A stretch of DNA of 64,000 nt from Actinoplanes sp. KI2. GTDB taxonomy: Bacteria > Actinomycetota > Actinomycetes > Mycobacteriales > Micromonosporaceae. Numbering within the stretch: position 1 is the stretch's first letter; each line of letters opens with the position of its first letter. Positions 38,706 to 47,400 of the stretch are shown here, one piece after another. The DNA lies in NCBI RefSeq assembly GCF_025630775.1, contig NZ_JAOSZE010000018.1, positions 1 to 64,000 of the forward strand, written 5' to 3'. A program made the translations under genes and the position numbers. The notes under the pieces were generated by a model. The model was given only the letters and a program-made list of their open reading frames with translations. It had not been told where the DNA came from and searched no databases.

Positions 38706-40205
38706 TCAGAGCCGCTGGAGGCCGGGCCGGCCGTCGAGGATCGCGAACGAGCCGAGGGTCCGAATCGGAGAGTTCCGTACGCTGACCGCGTCGACCCCGC
38801 GGAAGTCGGCGGTGATCCGCCCGGGCGTGACGTGGGCCCGGGTGTAGCCGCGCCGGTCCGAGTAGAACTTCAGGTGCGGGTTCACGTCCGCGGTCGGGAC
38901 CGCGGTGGCCGCCGTGCCGTTGCCGCGCGAGGTGATCGAGGTGCAGATCAGCTCGGCGCCGATCGTCGCCGAGCCCGGATCGGCGTAGTCGAGCTTGAGG
39001 TTGTTGGCCCAGGCGGTGTGGATGTCGCCGGAAAGCACCACCGGGTTGCGGACGCCGCGCTCGACCCAGCCGCGCTGCAGCCGATCCCGGGCGGCGCGGT
39101 ATCCGTCCCAGGCGTCCATGTTCCCGCGCCCGTGACTGTCCAGCTGGCCGGCGAAGAACACCTGCTGGCCGATCACGTCCCAGGTGGCCCGATGCTGAGC
39201 GAGGCCGTCGAACAGCCACTTCTCCTGCGCGCTCCCGGTCATGGTGCGGCCCGGCAAGGCCGCGTCGGCGCACACCTTCCAGTGGCCGCCGCACGCCTGC
39301 GGGTCGCGGTACTGGCGGGTGTCCAGCATGTGGAAGGTGGCCAGCCGCCCCCAGCCGAACCGGCGGTACAGCTGCATGCTCGTACCGGCCGGTTTGCTCA
39401 TCGGCCGCAGCGGCAGGTGCTCGTAGTAGGCCTGGTAGGCGGCCGTCCGCCGGGTGGTCCACTGCGCGGCGGTCAGCGGCGGGATGTCGTCGAGCCGGTG
39501 CCCGCCGGCGTAGTCGTCCTCCACGTCGTGGTCGTCCGACACCACCACCCAGGGCGCGGCGGCGTGCGCGGCCTGCAGATCGGGGTCCACCTTGTACTGT
39601 CCGTACCGCCGCCGGTAGTCGGCCAGGGTGAGGATCTCCGGACCCAGGTGCAGGCGCACGTGCCCCGGCTTGGGGCCGCCCTCGTAGATGTAGTCGCCCA
39701 GGTGCAGGATCAGGTCCGGCCGCTCGTCGGCCATCCGCCGGTACGCGGTGAAGTAGCCGGCCTCGAAGTTGGCGCACGTCGCGAAGAGCAACACCAGATC
39801 GCGTACGGCGGCGTCGGTCGCCGGGGCGGTGCGCGTGCGGCCCACCGGCGAGAGCCGGCCCCGGCTGCGGAACCGGTAGTAGTACTCGCGGCCGGGAGCG
39901 AGCCCGCCGGCCACCACGTGCACCGAGTGCGCCTCGTCGTAGCGGGCGACGGCCGTGCCGCTCGCCGTGACGCGGGCGAACGATGCGGTGGCGGACACCT
40001 GCCACTCGACCGGGACGTCGGCGCGTGCCATACCGCCGTGACCGTCGGCCGCGATCGGGTCGGTGGCGAGGCGGGTCCAGAGGACCACACTGTCCGGAGC
40101 CGGCTCGCCCGAGGCGACGCCGAGGGTGAACGGGTCCGCGTCCCGCCGGGGAGTGGTGATTACGGCGCCGAGGCCGCCGAGAACGAACGTGCGGCGGTTG
40201 ACCAT
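38706..40205 (-). CDS. phoD: Alkaline phosphatase D, Tat-exported
   Basis: 499 residues from ATG 40205. The N-terminus MVNRRTFVLGGLGAV carries a twin-arginine signal (NRRTFV). PhoD hallmarks: FTLGVASGEPAPDSVVLWTR, an Ig-like domain, LLFATCANFE, LILHLGDYIYEGG (metal ligands), VVVSDDHDVEDDYAGG (DDHD motif) and VVLSGDIHTAWANN. The enzyme hydrolyses phosphate mono- and diesters outside the cell with Fe3+/Ca2+ cofactors and is usually induced by phosphate starvation through PhoP; no clear PHO box was seen. A 54-residue orphan Tat leader gene lies 27 nt upstream on the same strand. Confidence 0.95.
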   Translation of the reverse strand: MVNRRTFVLGGLGAVITTPRRDADPFTLGVASGEPAPDSVVLWTRLATDPIAADGHGGMARADVPVEWQVSATASFARVTASGTAVARYDEAHSVHVVAGGLAPGREYYYRFRSRGRLSPVGRTRTAPATDAAVRDLVLLFATCANFEAGYFTAYRRMADERPDLILHLGDYIYEGGPKPGHVRLHLGPEILTLADYRRRYGQYKVDPDLQAAHAAAPWVVVSDDHDVEDDYAGGHRLDDIPPLTAAQWTTRRTAAYQAYYEHLPLRPMSKPAGTSMQLYRRFGWGRLATFHMLDTRQYRDPQACGGHWKVCADAALPGRTMTGSAQEKWLFDGLAQHRATWDVIGQQVFFAGQLDSHGRGNMDAWDGYRAARDRLQRGWVERGVRNPVVLSGDIHTAWANNLKLDYADPGSATIGAELICTSITSRGNGTAATAVPTADVNPHLKFYSDRRGYTRAHVTPGRITADFRGVDAVSVRNSPIRTLGSFAILDGRPGLQRL

Positions 40206-40232
40206 GTGCACGTTCTCAGGGTAAATCGATAT

Positions 40233-40397
40233 TTATCCGGCGGTGAGGAAACGGGCGATCCCCCGGCGGGCGGCGCTGGTCGCCCCCGCCGGGTCGGCGG
40301 CCGCCGGTGCGGCAAGGCTCGGCAGAACGCCGGCGACGGACAGCCCGACCCCGGCGGCGGCGCCACCGGTGAGGATCTGGCGACGAGAGACGGCCAT
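40233..40397 (-). pseudogene. Orphan Tat signal peptide, probable remnant
   Basis: 54 codons from ATG 40397, with AGGAG seven nt upstream, ending TGA 40233. [21 protein letters not shown] is a textbook twin-arginine leader (SRRQI) with AAPAAA cleavage, but the mature part is only about 20 residues and stops. The start is well formed, so it is expressed or was until recently. It looks like the N-terminus of a secreted phosphatase or oxidoreductase whose body was deleted; the phoD gene with its own Tat leader follows 27 nt later. It may instead be a functional tiny peptide. Confidence 0.5.
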
Positions 40398-40776
40398 GTT
40401 CACGCTCCTGTGCTGGCTCTGTTCGACGTTTTTCGAACCGGAGCCTGGCGGTCCAAGATGGACCGCGGCTGAACGCCGGGTGGCCGACGACTGTTCCCGC
40501 GGCGATGTTCCGCACGAAACCCGCACTTCACGGGCCTCTCCGACGTGCCCTGGCCCGCCTGCCTTCCGTGCCCTGTCCCGGCCGCCTTCCGTGCCCTGGC
40601 CCGGCTGCCTTCCGTGCCCTGGCCCGCCTGCCTTCCGTGCCCTGGCCCGCCCGCCTTCCGCGACGTGGACGTGCCGGTGCGCCGCCGGGTGCGGCGGGCG
40701 GCCCGGTGCCCGGACGGCGGCGGGGACGCCTGCTCGCACGATGGGCGGGCCGGGCGGAGGGCCTAAGCTGTCGCGC
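40398..40776. other. 379-bp intergenic region with tandem repeats
   Basis: Divergent gap between the Tat remnant and the kinase gene. The centre (40546-40660) is a perfect-register array of five 23-bp repeats (separate entry). The rest shows no coding bias or family resemblance; a frame open across it on the plus strand is only the extension of the kinase frame through the repeats. The kinase promoter is probably between 40660 and 40777, but no clear hexamers were seen. Confidence 0.5.
40546..40660. repeat. Five 23-bp tandem repeats
   Basis: Unit TGCCCTGGCCCGCCTGCCTT plus CCG, starting at 40546, 40569, 40592, 40615 and 40638; copies 1 and 4 are identical, the others differ by one to three bases. 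The period is not a multiple of three, so the array is not coding. It lies upstream of the kinase gene. Confidence 0.9.
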
Positions 40777-42357
40777 GTGGAACTTGGGGGAGGGCTGCGG
40801 GCCGGGAGCCGGCTGGGCGAGCGGTACCGGCTGGACCAGCGGATCGGCGCCGGGGGCATGGGCGAGGTGTGGCGGGCCGTCGACGAGCTGCTGAGGCGGA
40901 TCGTCGCGGTGAAGGTGATGCTGCCGTCGGTGGCGGGGGATCCGGAATTCGGGCGGCGCTTCCTGGCCGAGGCCACGTCGATGGCCCGGGTCAATCACCG
41001 GTCGGTGGCGGCGATTCACGACTTCGGGCGCGGGGACGGCTTCGCGTACCTGGTGATGGAGTTCGTCGACGGCGAGTCGCTGGCGCAACGGCTGGGGCGG
41101 GTCGGCCGGCTGGATGCGGCCGAGACCATGCGGGTCCTGGCCGAGGCGGCCGACGGGTTGCAGGCCGTGCACCACCAGGGGATCGTGCACCGGGACGTCA
41201 AACCGGCCAACGTCCTGCTCCGCCGGGACGGGTCGGTGGTGCTCACCGACTTCGGCATCGCCCGGCACGAGAGCGCCGGGCAGCTGACCGCGTCGGGGGC
41301 GATTCTCGGCACGCCCAGCTATCTGTCGCCGGAGCAGGTGCTGGGGCAGCCGGCGACGCCGCTCAGCGACATCTACTCGCTGGGGTTGACCGCCTACGAG
41401 TGCCTGGCGGGGGAGAAGCCGTTCGTCGGGGACAACCCGTACGCGGTTGCCCTGCAGCGGCTGCAGTCGGCGCCGCGCACGATCGGTATCACGCTGCCCG
41501 CGCCGGTGCTGGCGGTGGTCGAGGGTGCGCTGGCCACCGACCCGGCGCGGCGCTGGCCGACCGCCGCGGCGCTGGCCGACGCGGCCCGCCGCGCCCGGTC
41601 CGGGGCCGGCCAGGCTGCGCCGTTCCCCGGATCGGCGCATCCCGGATCGGCGCCGCCAGGATCGGCGCATCCCGGGCCGGCGCATCCCGGGCCGGTGCAC
41701 CCAGGATCGGCGCACCCAGGATCGGCGCACCCCGGATGGGCGCATCCTGGATCGGCGCCGGGCGCGGCGTCGCAGGGAGCGGCGTCGCAGGGAGCGGCGT
41801 TGCCGCCGGCCAAGCCCGGCCGGCGCAAGCTACTCGTCGCGGCCGGGCTCGTCGCCGTTCTGGTCGTCGCGTTCGGGGCGTGGCTGCTCACCCGGGCCAA
41901 GCCGGATACCGCCGCGGCCGGCGGGGCGTCGACCGCGGTGGCCGGCGGGGCGCCGAGCGCCGGGGCGAGACCGGCGGTCCCCGTCGGCTTCGTGGCGTGC
42001 GGGAAGGGCCTGTGCCCGGCCGAGCCGATGTGCTGGGCCGGCCTCACCGAGGTCAGCGGCAAGGCGTTCGCGCCGCGGCAGGTGGAGTGCACCGCCGACC
42101 ACTACTGGGAGACCTTCGCCGCGATCGAGTTCCCGGCCGGGGCCGAGCAGCTGCCGCCGGACGACCTGATGAAGCAGGCCGACATCGCCGCCGCGTGCTC
42201 GGCCGACGTGCTGGCCGCCCACAGCCGCAGCCCGATCAGGACGAAGTCGTGGCGCCGCGAGGCGTGGCCGATCGACCAGCCCGGCAGCGGCGGCACGCTG
42301 CTGCACTGCCTGGCCGGTTCCCCCGACGGGGAGAGCCGGACGCCGATGTTCCGCTGA
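40777..42357 (+). CDS. Membrane Ser/Thr protein kinase (PknB-like)
   Basis: About 526 residues from GTG 40777 (ATG 40741 is possible). Kinase domain (about 10-275): glycine loop [15 protein letters not shown], catalytic Lys [17 protein letters not shown] (catalytic Asp) and DFGIA, then [11 protein letters not shown] linker (about 275-345) made of PGSAHPG-type repeats precedes one membrane helix ([20 protein letters not shown]), then an extracellular domain of about 150 residues with four Cys ([23 protein letters not shown]) that resembles septum-formation-type domains of actinobacterial kinases. It phosphorylates proteins in response to an outside signal. The linker is encoded by 15-bp DNA repeats (about 41635-41760), so its length may vary. 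Confidence 0.92.
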   Translation: MELGGGLRAGSRLGERYRLDQRIGAGGMGEVWRAVDELLRRIVAVKVMLPSVAGDPEFGRRFLAEATSMARVNHRSVAAIHDFGRGDGFAYLVMEFVDGESLAQRLGRVGRLDAAETMRVLAEAADGLQAVHHQGIVHRDVKPANVLLRRDGSVVLTDFGIARHESAGQLTASGAILGTPSYLSPEQVLGQPATPLSDIYSLGLTAYECLAGEKPFVGDNPYAVALQRLQSAPRTIGITLPAPVLAVVEGALATDPARRWPTAAALADAARRARSGAGQAAPFPGSAHPGSAPPGSAHPGPAHPGPVHPGSAHPGSAHPGWAHPGSAPGAASQGAASQGAALPPAKPGRRKLLVAAGLVAVLVVAFGAWLLTRAKPDTAAAGGASTAVAGGAPSAGARPAVPVGFVACGKGLCPAEPMCWAGLTEVSGKAFAPRQVECTADHYWETFAAIEFPAGAEQLPPDDLMKQADIAAACSADVLAAHSRSPIRTKSWRREAWPIDQPGSGGTLLHCLAGSPDGESRTPMFR

Positions 42358-42397
42358 CCCGGCCCCGCGACCCGGCGCCGCGACCCGGCGTCGGGCC

Positions 42398-42469
42398 TGA
42401 CCCGGCGTCGCGACCTGACCCGGCGTCGCGACCTGACCCGGCGCCGCGACCTGACCCGGCGCCGCGGCC
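42398..42469. repeat. Four 18-bp tandem repeats
   Basis: TGACCCGGCGTCGCGACC units start at 42398, 42416, 42434 and 42452 (the last two with GCC in place of GTC), with degenerate relatives back to about 42362. The array fills the gap between the convergent kinase and SnoaL-like genes and ends exactly at the SnoaL-like stop codon. Confidence 0.9.
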
Positions 42470-42877
42470 TCAGGCGGCGCCGCGGACCTGCTGGGCGAGC
42501 AACTCCATCGGGAAGTAGGCGCGCAACGCCGTGATCATGTCGTCCTCGAAGTCGTAGACCATGCAGTACGGGACGTTCACCGGTCGCCCGGTCGGCGCGA
42601 TGCCCATGTAGTCGCCGATGTGGGTGCCCACGAAGTCGGCCTCCAGCGTCGCCTGGCTCGCGCCGGTGAGCAGCGTGCGCACCTTGGGCTCGGCGTCGAA
42701 CGCCCCGGCGTGCAGCCAGGTGATGGTGTCGCGGACGGCGTCGCGGCCACGTACCAGCTGCGGCGTTCCCATGATTTCGAAGGTGACGTCCGCCGCGAGG
42801 TGTCGGGCGAAGTCGCCGCGGGCGAGCAGCGCATCCAGATACGCGTGCATGGTCTTCGCGGTCGTCTCCTGGGACAT
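42470..42877 (-). CDS. SnoaL-like/NTF2-fold protein
   Basis: 135 residues, start with GAGGAGG six nt upstream. The cone-shaped NTF2-like fold is suggested by MHAYLDALLARGDFARHLA, VTFEIMGTPQLVRGRDAVRDTITWL and a C-terminal YDFEDDMITALRAYFPM. The family includes SnoaL polyketide cyclases, limonene epoxide hydrolases and many ester-cyclase-like proteins of unknown function. There are no polyketide genes nearby, so a general small-molecule role is more likely. It converges on the kinase gene; the 3' gap is filled with repeats. Confidence 0.8.
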   Translation of the reverse strand: MSQETTAKTMHAYLDALLARGDFARHLAADVTFEIMGTPQLVRGRDAVRDTITWLHAGAFDAEPKVRTLLTGASQATLEADFVGTHIGDYMGIAPTGRPVNVPYCMVYDFEDDMITALRAYFPMELLAQQVRGAA

Positions 42878-42997
42878 CGGGAACCTCCTCGGTGATCGGC
42901 GCTGATCGGCACGGCCCCCGCAACCATCCAGTCTGTCGCCGCCCGGCGAGGCACGAGGGCGGACGGTCGTTGATCCGACCGTTTTGCGGGGAGTCGG

Positions 42998-44395
42998 TCA
43001 GGCGGACAGGGCGCCGTCCGCGCCGAGCGCCAGGATCACCAGCTCGCCGTGGTGATCGGTTGCGGTCAGGCGGTGGTCGTCGAGGCGGGTGAGCGCCGCG
43101 ATCCCGTACCCGAACTCGCCGATGACGCGCGGTCCCGCCGGGATGCCGGTCCAGTCGAGGGTCCACGAGTACAGCCGGAAGTCGAACGAGGCCGCCACCA
43201 CCACCGGCTCGTCGGGGGAGCCGAGCACCTCGACCGCCTTGATCGGCTCCGGTGCGTGCAGCGTGACGCCGAGCTCGACCGTCGAGCCGTCGCCGACCAG
43301 CATCACCCGTACGGCCTTGTGGGCCGCCGACACCGCCACCCGGTCGCCGAGCGCCGCGACCGCGGTCACCCTCGTCTCGTGCTCCCACAGCGGGTGCCGG
43401 TCGCCGGTGGTCCCGGCGGTCACGATGCGCCCGGTGGCCGCCAGCACCCCGCCGCGGAACGGCGCCGCCGGCTCGGCGGGCGGCATGCCCGGGTCGATCC
43501 CGGCGCCGGTGGCCAGGTCGACCAGGTGCGGCCGGCCGCCGAAGGTCGCCGCCGCCACCAGCGACCCGGCGACCGCCAGCGAACGGGGCCAGAGCCGGGC
43601 ATCGGTGCTGCGCCACTGCGGGCGCCCGGCCGCGTCGAGGGCGACCAGCGCCGGGTCGTACGTCCCCGCGATCAGCGACCCCCCGTCGGCCGACCAGGTG
43701 ATCCCGCGCAGCGGTGCATCGCCCAGCCGCACCGAGCGGATCGGCAGCAGTCCCGGGTTGAGCAGTTCGAGGGCGCCGTCCTCGCCGGCCAGCGCGAGCG
43801 TCGACCCGTCCGGCGACCACGCGCAGTCCTCGACCGCCGCGCCCGGCAGGTAGGTGATGCGGCCCGGGTCGCGCCACAGGTCACGCACGGCCACCAGCCC
43901 GTCCGACCCGACGGTCGCGACCAGGCCGTACGGGCTGACGGTCATCCGCACCGCGTCGTCGAGCTCGCCGAGGTAGGTCTCGCCGAAGGCGTTCCACACG
44001 GCCGCCCGCGACTCGGCGATCTGGCAGAGCAGATGCTGCCCGTCCGGCATCCAGGCCACCGAGGTGACCGGGCCGGGGTGTCCGGCGAGGACCTTCATCA
44101 GCGACGGCGGCCGGTCGTCGACCACGCGCCACACCGCGGCGGTCCCGTCGGCGGAGCCGGTCGCCAGCAGGTCGGCGGCGGCCGGGTTGAAGGCGACCGA
44201 CAGCACCGCAGCGTTATGGCCGAACTCGGTCACCAGGACCGGCCGTTGCGGGTCCGTGGTGTCCCACACGATCACACTGCGATCGTGCGAACCGCTGGCC
44301 AGACGGAGTCCGTCGGCTCGGAAGGCGACACAGCTGATCGGCGCGGCATGCGCCGGTCCCCTCGATCCGACCGTCACCCGAACCATGCTGGACAT
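42998..44395 (-). CDS. WD40-repeat beta-propeller protein
   Basis: About 465 residues from ATG 44395 (44386 is possible). There is no signal peptide. Repeats typical of WD40 blades: AAPISCVAFRADGLRLASGSHDRSVIVWDTT, AAVLSVAFNPAAADLLATGSADGTAAVWRV, GPVTSVAWMPDGQHLLC, CAWSPDGSTLALAGEDG and further degenerate ones, enough for about two seven-bladed propellers or one large one. Such proteins are scaffolds for protein-protein contacts. The start is 14 nt after the stop of the helicase-nuclease gene, so the two are one unit; it may sense or recruit targets for the nuclease (inference). Confidence 0.85.
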   Translation of the reverse strand: MSSMVRVTVGSRGPAHAAPISCVAFRADGLRLASGSHDRSVIVWDTTDPQRPVLVTEFGHNAAVLSVAFNPAAADLLATGSADGTAAVWRVVDDRPPSLMKVLAGHPGPVTSVAWMPDGQHLLCQIAESRAAVWNAFGETYLGELDDAVRMTVSPYGLVATVGSDGLVAVRDLWRDPGRITYLPGAAVEDCAWSPDGSTLALAGEDGALELLNPGLLPIRSVRLGDAPLRGITWSADGGSLIAGTYDPALVALDAAGRPQWRSTDARLWPRSLAVAGSLVAAATFGGRPHLVDLATGAGIDPGMPPAEPAAPFRGGVLAATGRIVTAGTTGDRHPLWEHETRVTAVAALGDRVAVSAAHKAVRVMLVGDGSTVELGVTLHAPEPIKAVEVLGSPDEPVVVAASFDFRLYSWTLDWTGIPAGPRVIGEFGYGIAALTRLDDHRLTATDHHGELVILALGADGALSA

Positions 44396-44409
44396 CGACG
44401 GAGCGTGAG

Positions 44410-47400
44410 TCAATACGCGACTTTGACAGAAACCGGCGAGATGTAAAGCGAACTGCGGCGAGTGGGCAGTTCCGCCCGTTTCAGGGCGTCGCGGAGGCGG
44501 GTTTCCTCCTCGGCGCGGTCGCGATACCAGGCCGCGCCCCACACCCGGTACAGATCCCAGCCGAGGCCGCCGAGCACCTTCGCGCGCAACCGGTCGCGAT
44601 CGCGCGCGACCGGGCAGGCCCGATACATCGCGCCGTCACACTCGATGCCCAGCATGAACGAGCTCGTGCCGGGCCGCACCACGCCGAGGTCGAGGCGGTA
44701 ACCGGCCGAGCCGACCCGGGTGCGCACCACGTAGCCCCACGACTCGACCGCGGCGCGGACCGATTCCTCCAGCGGGCCGAGCGGCTGGTCGCTCTCGCTG
44801 CGCCGGATTCCGCCGCGTTCACCGAACTCCAGGTACGCGGCCAGATGCCGGACGCTCTCGTTGGCGCTCTCCGGCACCTCGTGCGAGCGGATCGACGACA
44901 CGATCTCCACCCGCCGGCGGGCCCGGGTGATCGCCACGTTCAGCCGCCGCCACCCGTTGGGCCGGCTCAGGGCGCCGAAGTTGGCGCTGATCCGGCCGTG
45001 CTCGTCGGGACCGTAGCCGATCGAGAAGATCATGATGTCGCGCTCGTCCCCCTGCACCGCCTCCAGGCTCTTCACGAAGAAGCCGTGCAACCGGTCGCCG
45101 TCGAGCAGCCGGTCGAGCCCGGGATGGTGGGCGACCGCCTCGGAGAGCGCGTACTCGATCGCTTCGGCCTGCGCGACCGAGAACGTCACCACGCCGAGCG
45201 ACAGGTCCGGCCGGGCGATCAGGCTCTCCACCACGCGATCGGCGACGATCGCGGCCTCCGCCGGGTTGTCCCGGGTGCTGCCTCGCCGGTAGATGCCGTT
45301 CACCGGGATCAGGTGGACGCCCGTGTCGGACCGCTCCTGGTCGGCGGCCGGGAAGGTGACCAGGCGGCCCTGGTAGAACGCCTGGTTCGCGAACGCGATC
45401 AGCGCCTCGTCCCGGCTGCGGTAGTGCCAGGTCAGGCCGAGGCTGGGGAACGCGCCGCAGGCCTTCGCCAGCTCCAGGATGGACTGGAAGTCGCTGACGT
45501 CGGTGCCGCCCTCGGTGACCGTTTCGAAGAACGACGTCGGCGGCAGCTGCTTGTCGTCGCCGGCCGCCACCAGCGCCGTGCCGCGGTAGATGCAGTTGAT
45601 CGCGTCGGCCGGTGTGACCTGCGAGGCCTCGTCGAAGATCACCACGTCGAAGCCGATGTCCGGGGGCAGGAACTGGCTCACGGCCAGCGGCGACATCAGG
45701 AAACAGGGCTTCATCGCGAGCACCGCGGTCCGGCATTTCCCGATCAGTTCGCGTACGGGCAGGTGCCGGGTCTCCTTCATGCCCTCGCGGCGCAGCAGCG
45801 CGGTCTCCGCGGCCGGCAGTCCGGCGGCCCGGCGTGCGGCGAGTGCCGCGGCGATCCGGGCCGGTGCGGCCGCCTCCAGCTCCTCGTCCCGCGCGCGGAA
45901 CTCGTCGACGAGGTGGTCGCGTTCCGCGGCGCGCAGCGGCTTGAGCCGGTCGTCCCGGTGCAGCACGTCGTCGGCCCAGGCCCGCAGCGTCGCCCGTTCG
46001 AGCACGTCGCGCAGCTGCCCGGGCGGCACCCGGGTGTCCGCGCAGAACCCGACCGCGGCGTCCAGCCCGTACCCGGCCAGTACCTCACGGGCGGCGACGT
46101 GGCTGAACCACTCCTCCTGCCCGCGCGAGTCGTCGCGCAGCTCCCGCAGCAGCGCGGGACCCCGGTCGTAGTCGTCGAGCGCCTCGGCCAGCTGACCCCG
46201 CCGCCGGGTCGAGAAGGCGGTGACCACCGCGTCCCGGGCGATCAGCCAGGCGGCGGCCTTCTCGGCGAGGCCGACGCCCGATTCGAGGCGCGGCGAGCAG
46301 GAGGTGAGCGCCGTCGCCTGGGCGGTGGTCAGCGGGTGCCCGGCGAGCGCACGGGCCAGGTCGGCCCAGTCGATCGCCGCCGCCTCGGCCCGCTCGTCGG
46401 CGTCCGCGGCGGACCCGGGCAGGGCTCGCCGAGCCTCGACGACCGCCTCCCGCAGGTCGCCCAGCCGCCGGGCGCGGTTGAGGTCGAGGGTGCAGCCGGT
46501 GGCCTCGTCGTACGCGGTCACCACCCGGGCGGCGGCCCGCAGCGGCGCCACGTTCGCGCGCAGCCAGCCGATCGCGTCCTGCACCGTGCCCTGGGCCAGT
46601 TCGGGCCGGGCGGCCGGCTCGGGCGCGTCCCGCAGCGCCGCCTGCCACCGGGCCACCGTCACCCGCACCGCGGCCGCCGCGCCGAGCAGCCCCTCGTCCG
46701 GGCGGGCGGCGCAGACGTGGTCGATGACCGCGGGCACGGCCTGCGGCGGGGTCCAGCGAAGCAGGTCGTTCGCGGCCTGCAGGGCGTCGTCGACGGCGGT
46801 CAGGTCGGTGGCCGCGCCCCGCCAGTAGCGGCCGAGCGAGGCGGCGTGCTCGCGTTCGAGGGCGGCCAGGTCGGCGACCGCGGCCCGCCAGGCGATCGCC
46901 AGGTTGAGGTGGGCCACGGCGTCCGCGGCGGAGACCTCGGGCCGGGCGAACGAGGCGACGGCCTCGTAGTCCCGGCGGTACGCGCCGAACAGCTTGCGCA
47001 GCCCCCGGTGCACCCGGGTGAGCCGGTCGGCGAGCTGTTCCACGGGCTGGTCCACGATCGCCGGGTGGAAGTAGCGGCGGGCCTGCCCTTCGGCCGCGGT
47101 CACCGCCGCCGCGCCCCGGCGCAGGGCGGCCGCCGCCGCGGTGGCCCGGGCGAGCGTGCCCGGCCCGAACCACATCGGCTCGGGCCGGTTCGGCCGGGCG
47201 CCCAGTTCGGCGATCGCGACCACCCGCCCGACGTCGGCGAACGTGTGTGCGGCCGGCAGGGCGAGCGCCGAGGCGACCTGGGCCAGGTCGCGCATCCGGT
47301 CCTCGAGCAGGGTGGCGTCCTCGTCGAAGCGGTGGGCCAGGCCGCCCGCGGCCTCGGCGGTCAGCGGGCCGGGGTCGACGGCGGCCGGGCGCAGCGACGG

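Noticed and set aside
40546-40660. CRISPR array
   Set aside because: The 23-bp units are directly adjacent without spacers and no cas gene is present; the other repeat arrays (36636, 42398, 61821) are likewise spacerless.
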